Part shown: positions 8,511 to 15,604 of the stretch, one piece after another
How positions within the stretch are numbered: position 1 is the stretch's first letter
How the letters are laid out: every line of letters begins with the position of its first letter
Origin: Acidobacteriota bacterium
GTDB lineage: Bacteria > Acidobacteriota > Terriglobia > Terriglobales > Acidobacteriaceae
Direction of reading: 5' to 3'
DNA length: 62,832 nucleotides
Assembly: GCA_003225005.1 (NCBI GenBank)
Contig: QIAN01000172.1
Span: forward strand, 1 to 62,832
The notes under the pieces: generated by a model
The model's database searches: none
What the model was told of the DNA's origin: nothing
Seen by the model: only the letters and a program-made list of their open reading frames with translations
Position numbers and translations under genes: made by a program

Positions 8511-8963
8511 ATGCGTTGCCGCATACAGGCCGTGTTTGGCACCGTCATTGCAGTTGTCGCGATAGCCACAACCGCGATCTCCGCGCCCAGTTCCTTCTCT
8601 TATGGAACAATTCAAAGCTCCTGCGCGCCCTGGGACGGCCCCGCCATCGGCATCATGCTCACCACCGGGCCAGCGGAATGCAAACGAACCAGCGAGCCAT
8701 TCGTTTCTATCGGAATATGGCGGGGGCTGCCCGTTCAAGCAGGCCAGGTGGTGAAGTTCGCTCCGAGGTCGGACGCAGGCTTTGCCTCACGCTGCAAGAG
8801 AGAAGGCAACTGTGAACGCGCCCAGTCGGGCACGATCACGTTTGACCGATATGAAGAAGGCTCCGGCGCCTCAGGCCGCTACGAGTTGCACTTTAAGGGT
8901 GAGGAAACGCTGAGTGGGACTTTCGACGTGAAATGGTGCCAGGAGCACGTGATCTGCGGGTGA
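8511..8963 (+). CDS. Secreted hypothetical protein
   Basis: The ATG at 8511 is preceded by AGGAGG with 8-base spacing, which decides this start over the longer frame beginning at 8445. The 150-residue product has a signal peptide (MRCRIQAVFGTVIAVVAIAT, then TAISA) and a mature part with six cysteines (for example SSCAPWDGPA, AECKR, ASRCKREGNCE and a C-terminal WCQEHVICG). This suggests a disulfide-bonded extracytoplasmic protein. The pattern of alternating beta-type segments (GTITFDRYEE, GRYELHFKGEETLSGTFDV) suggests a small beta-barrel or sandwich. I do not recognise the family. Confidence 0.6.
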   Translation: MRCRIQAVFGTVIAVVAIATTAISAPSSFSYGTIQSSCAPWDGPAIGIMLTTGPAECKRTSEPFVSIGIWRGLPVQAGQVVKFAPRSDAGFASRCKREGNCERAQSGTITFDRYEEGSGASGRYELHFKGEETLSGTFDVKWCQEHVICG

Positions 8964-9110
8964 ATGGCGCGGCGTGCGCTGCAGAGAAACGTGTGTGTAA
9001 ATTTACAAAAACCAAACGCCCAAGTCCATTGACACAACCGACGCGTTAGAGATTTCTTTAACAGGGGCGATCACACTCGAAACGCCGGTCATGCGGCTTA
9101 AGGTAGGGCG

Positions 9111-9705
9111 GAGAGGGACCCCTTCCCACCGGCGTTCATAGAGGTCCAGGACGCGTCCCGCCTTGGCCGCGAAATCTGGGTCGCGGGGAAAGATCCAACT
9201 GCGGTGCTGCCAAGGACGAAGGGCATCCGCATTCAGCCAGCGCCACAGGGTAGTGCCGCTGATCTCCGCCACCAAGCCTTGCGCCACCACCTCCTGTTGG
9301 AGATCGGCGAGGGAGAGTCGCGAGAGTGGGAGTCCCAGACGATGAGGAAGTTCACAAGCGAGGGCCTTTACGTGCACGACGACGCTGGGGGGAAAAGAGG
9401 GCGGGCCGCCCGCCCCGAGGTTGCTCCTCAAGGCCAGGCAGACGGGCCAAGGCAAATCGTTTGCGCCACTTGCTAACGATCTGCCGGGGTGTGTCTAAGC
9501 GCGTGGCAATGACGTCGTTCGACAATCCTTGCGCGGCGAAAAGGACGACCTTAGCTCGAATAATGTCGCGATACGGTGACGTATATTTTCGGGCTCGGGC
9601 TTCTAGTTTTTCTTGCTCTGCGGAAGTGAGCACTATGCGAAACGGGCTAGAGCGTGACACGAGACAGTCCTCCCCTGAGGACCAGTCTACAGCGTCACGT
9701 TCCAT
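9111..9705 (-). mobile_element. Truncated IS630-family transposase remnant
   Basis: The minus strand encodes the N-terminal helix-turn-helix part of an IS630-type transposase in two frames: PFRIVLTSAEQEKLEARARK, DIIRAKVVLFAAQGLSNDVI, ATRLDTPRQIVSKWRKRF, then after a frameshift near 9365 VVHVKALACELPHRLGLPLS, ISGTTLWRWLNADALRPWQ and FAAKAGRVLDLYERRWEG. After WEGVPL (about 9111) the expected catalytic DDE half is missing and the sequence is unrelated. The element is therefore dead by both frameshift and 3' truncation. No terminal inverted repeats could be identified. Confidence 0.8.
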
Positions 9706-9801
9706 AAAATTATACGTCACTGTATTTACGTTATCGAGTACTAAGCTAGGACTCGGGAGGATAAACATACACCAGCCATCAATAATTTGTGCCTAAGGCA
9801 G

Positions 9802-10245
9802 TTACTTCCCTGCGATTCCTTCAGCGATGCCCGCCGCGATCGGTACTTTATACAACTGGTGTTGATATGCCTTGATCATTAACAGGATCCAGAGTATGAG
9901 ACCCACTAACGTTAGTAGCAACGATATCATGGTCCACACGCCAAACCCGAACACGCCACCAAAGTTAAGAATTATTGCGAGACCGATCCTAAAAATGGTG
10001 AGCGCTCCGAATACCACAATGGATTGGGCCGCGTGAAATCTTACAAAGGGGCGCTTGTCGATCAGAAGAAAGATAATTCCGGTGATCCACCCAAGGGCGT
10101 AGCACAACAATCCCGCTATGTTTTCTGCTAGGCCTTCGCTAGACGCGCTTGTTGCCCCAACCGTCGCAGCGTTTTGGCTGGCACCGCACTTCGGACAAAA
10201 TGCCGCAGATCCGAGTTCCGAGCCACAGGCTTTACAAAATGCCAT
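9802..10245 (-). CDS. Zinc-ribbon plus DUF4870-like membrane protein
   Basis: Starts at the ATG at 10245, chosen because GGAGG sits 8 bases upstream; the longer frame to 10305 has no such site. The 147-residue product begins with a zinc ribbon (MAFCKACGSELGSAAFCPKC, two CxxC pairs). After a Ser/Ala linker it has the three-helix DUF4870 (Tic20-like) domain: NIAGLLCYALGWITGIIFLL, RPFVRFHAAQSIVVFGAL with the typical FHAxQS motif, and two further hydrophobic helices. Such proteins are common small inner-membrane proteins of unknown function. It stands alone between two mobile-element remnants. Confidence 0.82.
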   Translation of the reverse strand: MAFCKACGSELGSAAFCPKCGASQNAATVGATSASSEGLAENIAGLLCYALGWITGIIFLLIDKRPFVRFHAAQSIVVFGALTIFRIGLAIILNFGGVFGFGVWTMISLLLTLVGLILWILLMIKAYQHQLYKVPIAAGIAEGIAGK

Positions 10246-10620
10246 CGAGACCCCTCCGAGACGACCAGTCGCGAGGAGCGTAACAAAAGACCTGTTTCGA
10301 CGCAACTCTTATTGTTCGCGATTTTTCCCGGCACGCGGGCCGCTCAAATGTCTGGCCCCAAGTGTCTTATCACGGGCGGAACGGTGATGCCCCTGAGCGT
10401 GTCTAGATGATGTGTGAAGGAGCACTGATTAACAGGTGCCCTAGGAAGTGTGGCACATTCATTGCGCATTCATGGGTACTGAGCCGTCCGCTCATCGCCC
10501 CACGCCCCGCACTAAAGTCTTCCGCGATTAGCGGATTCGTTTCTTTCACGCTAACCATTCTGGTGGAACTTTCTGGGTTCGGCAAGCTATGCGTGGAACT
10601 GGCGGCCAACTGGCGTAACA
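10246..10620. other. Non-coding stretch before the intron-like RNA
   Basis: No gene recognised. The part next to 10245 should contain the promoter of the zinc-ribbon/DUF4870 gene on the minus strand. The rest would be the 5' exon side if the element at 10621 is a true intron end. Confidence 0.35.
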
Positions 10621-10925
10621 GTGCGCCGTGAAAGGCGCTGGACTACAGCGGGTGCAACTCCCGCCCGGGAACTGGTTCGCATGCAAACGTTTTCCGGAGG
10701 CGTCTCTGAATTCTGTGTATGGCTTGGTCCAGTTGCCACACCGGACCGCGAACCTTCCGTGGGCGAAAGCGTGAGTCTTTTCCGAGAGCCGATGCGGGAA
10801 ATCTGCCAGTCCGGTTCGATGAGCGGGAACAGGAAACAGGACCAAGCCAAACCGGACTGAGGTGACGAGGCGAAAGCCCAGTCGACTAACCACGGGAGAC
10901 TACAGTTACTGCGCCTGTTCTCGAC
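10621..10925 (+). ncRNA. Group II intron-derived RNA, without reverse transcriptase
   Basis: Begins with GTGCG, the consensus 5' end of group II introns, followed by the GGGTGCAACTCCCGC hairpin common in bacterial intron domain I. At about 10783-10815 it contains a domain V-like element: GAGCCG pairing with CGGTTC, including the AGC catalytic triad, around an inner stem capped by GGGAAAT. It then continues into GGGAACAGGAAACAGG and a conserved-looking CCACGGGAGACTACAG. The distance from 5' end to domain V is only about 165 bases, far shorter than a complete intron, and no reverse transcriptase/maturase frame is present. It is therefore probably a deletion derivative. Exact ends are uncertain. 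Confidence 0.45.
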
Positions 10926-11172
10926 TCTACTCCCCTTAACAGTCATTGCGAATTTTGAGTGCTTCTATGAGAAGGTCGTAAAAGTCAAGGCCGACGTGGC
11001 GGCCCACCTCACTTTTCTTGTTCTTTCTGGCCTTGGCCACATTTCCACAGAAAATTTCGCGTTAGGAGCGACGACTGGCAAATCGGTCGACCCACAGCAC
11101 CCCCCGTTTTGTGTGTTTTCCGCGTATTCAGTCCGCCTAATGCTAGTTTTCTTCCGTGCTGCATAGGCCCAG

Positions 11173-11244
11173 GTGACTTGCGGGGCTGTCAAGGGCGCCC
11201 CCGAAGGGGCGTTCATCTTGACCCTGGACAGCCCCGCAAGTCAC
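11173..11244. repeat. Perfect 18-bp inverted repeat with nested hairpin
   Basis: The arms GTGACTTGCGGGGCTGTC (11173-11190) and its exact reverse complement (11227-11244) enclose 36 bases. These themselves contain a GCCCC-CGAA-GGGGC hairpin and a GTCAAG/CTTGAC pairing that continues the outer stem. The nested symmetry is too long to be chance. It could be a miniature transposable element, paired insertion-sequence ends or a structured transcript. Confidence 0.7.
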
Positions 11245-11259
11245 TTCATCATCGAGCTC

Positions 11260-11297
11260 GGAACGAAGCGAAACGCAGTTCAGTTGAGCTTCGTTCC
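11260..11297. repeat. Perfect 10-bp inverted repeat
   Basis: GGAACGAAGC at 11260-11269 and GCTTCGTTCC at 11288-11297, with an 18-base loop. It lies only 15 bases after the larger palindrome. Confidence 0.55.
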
Positions 11298-11526
11298 TTA
11301 GTGGAGTGGTTTCCGATTTTTCTGGAGCGCCCTCGTCGGCAGCCAAACTCCGCCTTTGGCATTCTCCACCATCATCTTTTTCGTTTCGGTCACAGAACAT
11401 CATGGATCCGCTTCGAACCAAGTCTTAGGAGAAACTCTGGTTGACGCCACCCACCGTTGCCGTGCTTCTATCCGCACTCTGAATGGGCCGCTTCTGGGCC
11501 CGGTGCAAGTTGGGTCCGCTCTAAAG

Positions 11527-11559
11527 CCCAGGTCCATCACTAACTGTGATGAACCTGGG
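11527..11559. repeat. 14-bp inverted repeat (hairpin)
   Basis: CCCAGGTCCATCAC (11527-11540) pairs with GTGATGAACCTGGG (11546-11559) with one C-A mismatch and a 5-base loop. It lies just beyond the 3' end of the IS110 remnant on the minus strand and could be part of that element's right end or a terminator without a T tract. Confidence 0.5.
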
Positions 11560-11603
11560 ATTGTTGGGGCTGCCATCTATCGCGCGATCTTATAGACCAG
11601 CAC

Positions 11604-12195
11604 TCAAAACGCAGTCACCCGAACAAGGCGGTGGATGTCGTTGTCTGCCAAACCTTCTGGATCGACACTGGTTCTCGCTTCCTCAACTCCGGTCCTGCCC
11701 TGCAAAACCAAATCCTCTCGTTTGCGGCGTGTTTCCCCCTTCCCCTGGCCGGCTGCCGCCGCGATCGGTGCCGATATCGCATTGTGCAGCGGCTCGTACT
11801 CTTCTCCACTCACCCAGAGGCAGTGTAGCCAGACGGCCAGCTTCCGGGCCACCGCTACCGCCGCTCTCTTCTTCGCATTCTTCCCGCCACGCTCGCAGAG
11901 CCGCAGTCCATACCGTCGTAACTCCGTGTCCGGACCGAACGGCCCCAAGATGTACTGCGCGCTCCCCCGCACCTCCCGACTGCGGTGCCGAATCGGATAC
12001 AACGACTGCGGATCGACCCGCCCCAATCATGCCAACTTGTTCGCATCGATGCGATCACTCTTGCGCTTACGACGCTTCGACCCCTCCATTAACCGCGGGT
12101 TTGCCACCAACACCTCGTGCCCACCACCTCTGTGATCACGTCCTGCACCCAGGCCGAGTGAGTTCCCACTTCGATGACTACCCGCGCCGCCGCGG
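11604..12195 (-). mobile_element. IS110-family transposase remnant (C-terminal half)
   Basis: On the minus strand: VIEVGTHSAWVQDVI, then in a second frame GHEVLVANPRLMEGSKRRKR, SDRIDANKLA, a stop codon, then LGRVDPQSLYPIRHRSREVR, GSAQYILGPFGPDTELRRYG and LRLCERGGKNAKKRAAVAVA. NDRIDA-type and RHRSREVR motifs mark the DEDD catalytic end and linker of IS110/IS116/IS902 transposases, and the last part is the Tnp domain. At least one frameshift (near 12140) and one in-frame TGA (near 12030) disable it, and the N-terminus is cut at about 12195, immediately before the promoter of the DUF2911 gene. Confidence 0.82.
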
Positions 12196-12249
12196 GGGTC
12201 CTAGAACCAGCGTACAATTCACGCGGGGGATGGTAAAGGGAGGATGTTT

Positions 12250-12822
12250 ATGTTGAAAAAGACAACTTTCGCAATTCTGCTCGTCGTCGCTACCTGTGCC
12301 ATTTCCCACGCCCAACAGGGCGAAAGCAAACGCCCCAGCCCGGCGGCACAGGCCCAATGCAAATTTTCTGGCGGAAAGACGATCACTGTGAATTACTCCA
12401 GCCCGCGTATGAGAGGCCGCAAGGTCTTTGGCGAACTGGTGCCCTACGGAAAGGTCTGGAGGGCTGGCGCTAATGAGGCCACCACGTTCATCACTGATGA
12501 AAGCCTCATCACGGTTGAAGGAACTAACATTCCCGCTGGTAGCTATACGATCTTCACTGTTCCCAACCCTGACGAGTGGACAGTGATCATTAACAAACAC
12601 ACCAAAGAGTGGGGCATTCCTTATAAGTATGAATCCGAGGAGTTGGCCCGCGTGCCCATGTCCGTTACGAGACTTTCCTCACCCGTCGAAAACTTTACAA
12701 TTTCATTCGACCACACTGGCGGAAGCTGCACCATGCGCATGAGTTGGGAGAACACGCAAGCGTCCGTCGAGTTTACGGAAATGAATACAGATTTGCCAGT
12801 CATAGGCAACAATCCGAAGTAG
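12250..12822 (+). CDS. Secreted DUF2911 protein
   Basis: A DUF2911 family member. A signal peptide (MLKKTTFAILLVVATCAISHA) is followed by the domain core: VNYSSPRMRGRKVFGELVPY, GKVWRAGANEATTF, then GSYTIFTVPNPDEWTVIINK and the C-terminal FTISFDHTGGSCTMRMSWEN. I place the start at the ATG at 12250 (190 residues) rather than 12244, because the GGGAGG box ends exactly at 12243 and needs spacing of about 6 bases. The family is a periplasmic or secreted beta-rich domain common in Bacteroidetes and Acidobacteria, with unknown role. The gene begins about 55 bases from the IS110 remnant end. Confidence 0.85.
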   Translation: MLKKTTFAILLVVATCAISHAQQGESKRPSPAAQAQCKFSGGKTITVNYSSPRMRGRKVFGELVPYGKVWRAGANEATTFITDESLITVEGTNIPAGSYTIFTVPNPDEWTVIINKHTKEWGIPYKYESEELARVPMSVTRLSSPVENFTISFDHTGGSCTMRMSWENTQASVEFTEMNTDLPVIGNNPK

Positions 12823-13016
12823 AACGGGTTGAGATGTGTTTTCTGTGAGTTCAATGCCAACGCAACCGAACCGAAAAAGCCGAGCAGCATCACCCCCAGT
12901 CCAATCTGAGATTCTGGTGAAGCGTAGAACCGCTGGAATTGCTATCCTCCAAGGCGCGATCCCGACATGCCTGATTACGGCAAGTATAGCTTCATGATGA
13001 TCGCCCTCATACTCAG

Positions 13017-13502
13017 TTATTGAACGCTTTGCCTTCTGTTCTGCGCGGAGGCGCGAAGGGCTAGCAAGATTGCCGCGCCGGAAGCAGAGAAGACCGAATA
13101 ATCCAAGGGCGACTTGATCCCAAACGAAATGGCCATGGCGATACCAAACAGAGCGAGCAGTAAGGCGCTTCCGAGGGAGATCCAACGAGGCCAGATCCCA
13201 AGAATCAATGCGATCCCAAAAAACAATTCGCCGGCTGTTGCCGCCCAGGCAAGAAATGGAATCGTGGCCGGAGGCATGAAGGAATTCACCTTGGCGGTGT
13301 ATTGGATGAATCCGTCGAAGTTTCCATAGCCAACATTCCTGCCCCAGTAGAGGCCAAAACGGTCGGCGATTCCGGACAGGAAGGCGGCGCCGAGTGCGAT
13401 ACGGGCATACAAGAAGCCAAGCCGCTCCCAATCGAGGGTGTGAGTTCGTTTGGCTGCGCTTTGCAGCAAGGATTCGGATGCTGCCGATGGTCTTTGGTTC
13501 AC
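13017..13502 (-). CDS. DoxX-family membrane protein
   Basis: A 161-residue inner-membrane protein with four predicted helices. The family signature is in the first helix and loop (LGFLYARIALGAAFLSGIAD, RFGLYWG), followed by PPATIPFLAWAATAGELFFG with the conserved E in the second-third helix region, and GSALLLALFGIAMAISFGIK. DoxX-like proteins are linked to thiosulfate or quinone redox chemistry in archaea, but most bacterial members have no defined role. It lies 16 bases downstream of a secreted cupin gene on the same strand, and the two are probably one transcript, with the cupin first. Confidence 0.82.
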   Translation of the reverse strand: MNQRPSAASESLLQSAAKRTHTLDWERLGFLYARIALGAAFLSGIADRFGLYWGRNVGYGNFDGFIQYTAKVNSFMPPATIPFLAWAATAGELFFGIALILGIWPRWISLGSALLLALFGIAMAISFGIKSPLDYSVFSASGAAILLALRASAQNRRQSVQ

Positions 13503-13518
13503 GGTCTCTTGCTCCCGA

Positions 13519-13980
13519 TCATTGTGCCGCTGGAGGCACCTCGCTGCTGAGCGGTTGGTCGTGATCGCAGACGAAATACGCGATGAAGTCTACCGATTCG
13601 GTTTGACTGGCATTGGCGGAGACCTGGTGAACACCGTTGGGAGCTTCGTAAAAACTCTCACCGACTTTGTAGATCGCTTCGGGCTCGCCCTTTACCTGCG
13701 TGCGATACGTGCCTCCGATCACATATCCGATGACGGCGCAAGGATGGCTGTGCGGGGACGATGACTCGCCGGGGCCGTAGTGAACTTCAACCACGGTTGC
13801 CTGCAGATGATTACCGTCCAGTTTGGGCAGGGCGTGAAAGAACGCGACCCGAGCCCGTTCTTTGGCTACGGAGTGAGATGTACTCGCGGAAGCCTGGGCA
13901 TGGGCCAGCAGACCTCCCATCCCGGTGACCCACAGAATTGCAACAGCACTGCTGACGCCGATTCTGGAAGAGAGATTCAT
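13519..13980 (-). CDS. Secreted cupin-domain protein
   Basis: The ATG at 13980 is preceded by AGGAG with 6-base spacing; a GTG at 13998 would add six residues without a site. The 153-residue product has a signal peptide (SSAVAILWVTGMGGLLAHAQ) and a cupin barrel. Its first motif is HYGPGESSSPHSHPCAVIGY (metal-binding His pair H-x-H and a later acidic residue), and the second is GESFYEAPNGVHQVSANAS. The metal site looks intact. Such small secreted cupins are common in Acidobacteria, and the ligand is not predictable. A promoter is visible upstream (14001-14029). DoxX follows. Confidence 0.82.
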   Translation of the reverse strand: MNLSSRIGVSSAVAILWVTGMGGLLAHAQASASTSHSVAKERARVAFFHALPKLDGNHLQATVVEVHYGPGESSSPHSHPCAVIGYVIGGTYRTQVKGEPEAIYKVGESFYEAPNGVHQVSANASQTESVDFIAYFVCDHDQPLSSEVPPAAQ

Positions 13981-14000
13981 TCGCGGCTCCTGTGGCACTC

Positions 14001-14029
14001 ATACTAGTTGCATAGCGGATCAGCGACAA
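14001..14029 (-). promoter_or_regulatory. Promoter of the cupin-DoxX operon
   Basis: On the minus strand TTGTCG (14029-14024), exactly 17 bases, then TAGTAT (14006-14001): a good sigma-70 -35/-10 pair. Transcription would start about 13993-13995, just before the AGGAG of the cupin gene. The decamer TTGCATAGCG inside the spacer (14008-14017, plus strand) is nearly repeated as TTGTATAGCG at 14060-14069, 52 bp away, about five helical turns. A regulator could bind both. Confidence 0.5.
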
Positions 14030-14069
14030 GGTCCATTTATAGTATTGTGCTTGTACCACTTGTATAGCG

Positions 14070-14660
14070 AAGCGAGCGACTGCTTTCGAGCTGGTGCTAC
14101 ACGCGCTTGCGACCTGCGGAAAGGCCGGTACAGGGGATTCTACCAAGAGCAACTTTGGATCTCTGTGAACCTCGTCACCGCCCCTCTGATCTCCTGGGCC
14201 CGTGGTTTTATTTCGTTGGCGAGGAGACCCGGGCCTGCCGTTTTGCTGCCTGCCATTCGGTTTTCTCGGTGCGATTGGGCTAGCAGGTCTCAGCCTGTGG
14301 GTGCAACAATTCCGTAATTGGTTCCAGCCGCGTATCCCGCGTCCGCCACAACCGCCAGCGGCTTCCTCCCGGCCTCCTTATCGAAAACGCCTCGGATCGA
14401 GACGTCCGCTCTGCCCCGTCTGCTCCGCGGCGTTTCCGATCAAGGCTAACGACGACCCGGGAGTTATCGCCGAGTCTGGCATGAGAAGCTCTGAGGGTGT
14501 ACGATTCTCCTGTCTTCCTGGAAAGAGACTGGGTTGACGGCCTTATTGTGGCGAAGCTATTAGGCAAACCTGGGAACCGGTAAGCATATTCCTCGGGCGC
14601 GTGCCATCGTTCGAGGGGCACTAGCCCCGCGTTGGATTCCCGGTAAGCCAACTAGAGGGA
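14070..14660. other. Non-coding stretch containing a bridge-RNA-like hairpin
   Basis: No gene recognised. The segment 14380-14453 forms a hairpin whose stem halves are nearly identical to those at 29336-29413, upstream of an IS110 remnant; see the repeat entries. Confidence 0.5.
14380..14453 (-). repeat. Dispersed hairpin, copy 1 (possible IS110 bridge-RNA loop)
   Basis: The left half ATCGAAAACGCCTCGGATCG (14380-14399) is identical to that of copy 2. The right half GGCGTTTCCGATCAAGGCTA (14429-14448) matches copy 2 with one difference. The roughly 28 bases between them are different in the two copies. The two halves pair (AAACGCC with GGCGTTT plus flanking ATCG/CGAT). Conserved stems with a copy-specific loop are what would be expected for the guide loops of IS110 bridge RNAs. 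No transposase is left beside this copy. Confidence 0.5.
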
Positions 14661-14663
14661 GCC

Positions 14664-15123
14664 GTGTCGCTGGGTCTGAAACACGTCACTCTGCCAGATG
14701 GAAGCCAGATGGCTTTCCGAGTTGAATTGTCTTTTCTTGTGTACAGCGCGCCGGGACTCTCACAACAAACACAGCCAGAAGACAGCGGCCTACCTCAGTA
14801 TGACCTCCACGCAGAGACAGAAATCAAGAGAGTAATGAACGCGGTGAATCTGCTCTCCCTCGGGACCAGGAAAGCCTTCGGGGAACCGATCATCAAGAAC
14901 GGTGACGACAAGGTCCACATCTATCTATCTATGCGCCAAACCATTTCAAGAGGAGATGGGCATCCGTCTCAAAAAAGGTGGGCAGATTCCTGGTGCCAGT
15001 TCAAAGGCAAAGCAAGACTTGTCTGGCGTGGTCCCCGCTCGAGAACTGGTGAAGGACATGGACACGCTTTTGCTCCGCGACGACAGGGTCAAGCCGGTGT
15101 GGCATTGGCGAGCCAGCAAGTGA
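14664..15123 (+). pseudogene. Conserved hypothetical protein split by a 4-bp repeat slippage
   Basis: The first frame (GTG at 14664; an ATG at 14709 with GGAAG upstream is a better start) gives a weak signal-like helix and then QYDLHAETEIKRVMNAVNLL, TRKAFGEPIIKNGDDKVHIY. The second frame continues the same domain: CAKPFQEEMGIRLKKGGQI, then [29 protein letters not shown], stop at 15123. The switch is at an ATCT repeat (about 14920-14933, three and a half units). Removing one 4-base unit restores KVHIYLCAKPF exactly. So the gene is disabled, or phase-switched, by one extra repeat unit. The family is a short secreted beta-domain common in Acidobacteria, with unknown function. Confidence 0.65.
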
Positions 15124-15142
15124 GCACTGGCAAGGAGGCCCG

Positions 15143-15595
15143 ATGAAACTTTCCGACACGGTTGGACTGGTTCTGAAGAGCAAAGGCGAGAACAGAGTCC
15201 TATCGGTAGGACCCGAACAGTCGGTCTACGAAGCGATTGAAAAGATGGCTGAGCACGGTGTTGGCGCCTTGTTGGTCATTTCCAACCCAAGACTGGTCGG
15301 TATCGTGTCGGAGCGTGACTACGCGCGCAAAGTAATCCTCATGGGTCATTCTTCCAAAGAAACCCTGGTCCGCCACATCATGACCAGCCCGGTTGTCGTC
15401 GTGAGTCGGCAGCACACCGTAGACGAGTGTATGGCCATCATGACCAAGCACCACTTTCGCCATCTTCCGGTTGTGGAGGATGGCGTCGTGGTCGGGGTGA
15501 TTTCCATTGGCGATCTGGTGAAATGGATTATCTCTGGTCAGGCACAAATCATTCAGGAGTTGGAAGGATATATTACGGGAAAATACCCCGGCTAG
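15143..15595 (+). CDS. CBS-domain pair protein
   Basis: A 150-residue protein with two CBS motifs, residues about 15-70 and 82-138 ([20 protein letters not shown] and [20 protein letters not shown], each ending in the typical G-I/V-I/V-S-x-x-D). A CBS pair usually binds an adenine nucleotide (AMP, ATP, SAM or NAD) and signals energy state. AAGGAGG lies 7 bases upstream of the ATG. It is the first gene of a probable operon with korA (9 bases apart) and korB, so it may sense energy or redox status for that oxidoreductase; this role is inferred from position. Confidence 0.88.
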   Translation: MKLSDTVGLVLKSKGENRVLSVGPEQSVYEAIEKMAEHGVGALLVISNPRLVGIVSERDYARKVILMGHSSKETLVRHIMTSPVVVVSRQHTVDECMAIMTKHHFRHLPVVEDGVVVGVISIGDLVKWIISGQAQIIQELEGYITGKYPG

Positions 15596-15604
15596 GAGAT
15601 TGCT

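Larger units (their letters stand above)
10926..11603. other. Non-coding stretch with three strong inverted repeats
   Basis: No gene recognised. It holds three long hairpins: 11173-11244 (18-bp perfect arms), 11260-11297 (10-bp perfect arms) and 11527-11559 (14-bp arms, one mismatch). They are described separately as findings. None is followed by a T tract, so simple termination is unlikely. Confidence 0.55.

Noticed and set aside
7698..8738. A 346-codon minus-strand open frame
   Set aside because: Only its last 80 codons resemble a protein (the dihydroorotate-dehydrogenase-like tail). The rest overlaps the aldehyde dehydrogenase fragment and a secreted protein gene on the other strand.
11546..12256. 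236-codon plus-strand frame rich in Pro, Arg and Ser
   Set aside because: It is the antisense shadow of the IS110 remnant. Its composition is typical of shadow frames in GC-rich DNA.
12703..13431. Long minus-strand frame overlapping the DUF2911 and DoxX genes
   Set aside because: No start context or family features; it overlaps two recognised genes in other frames.
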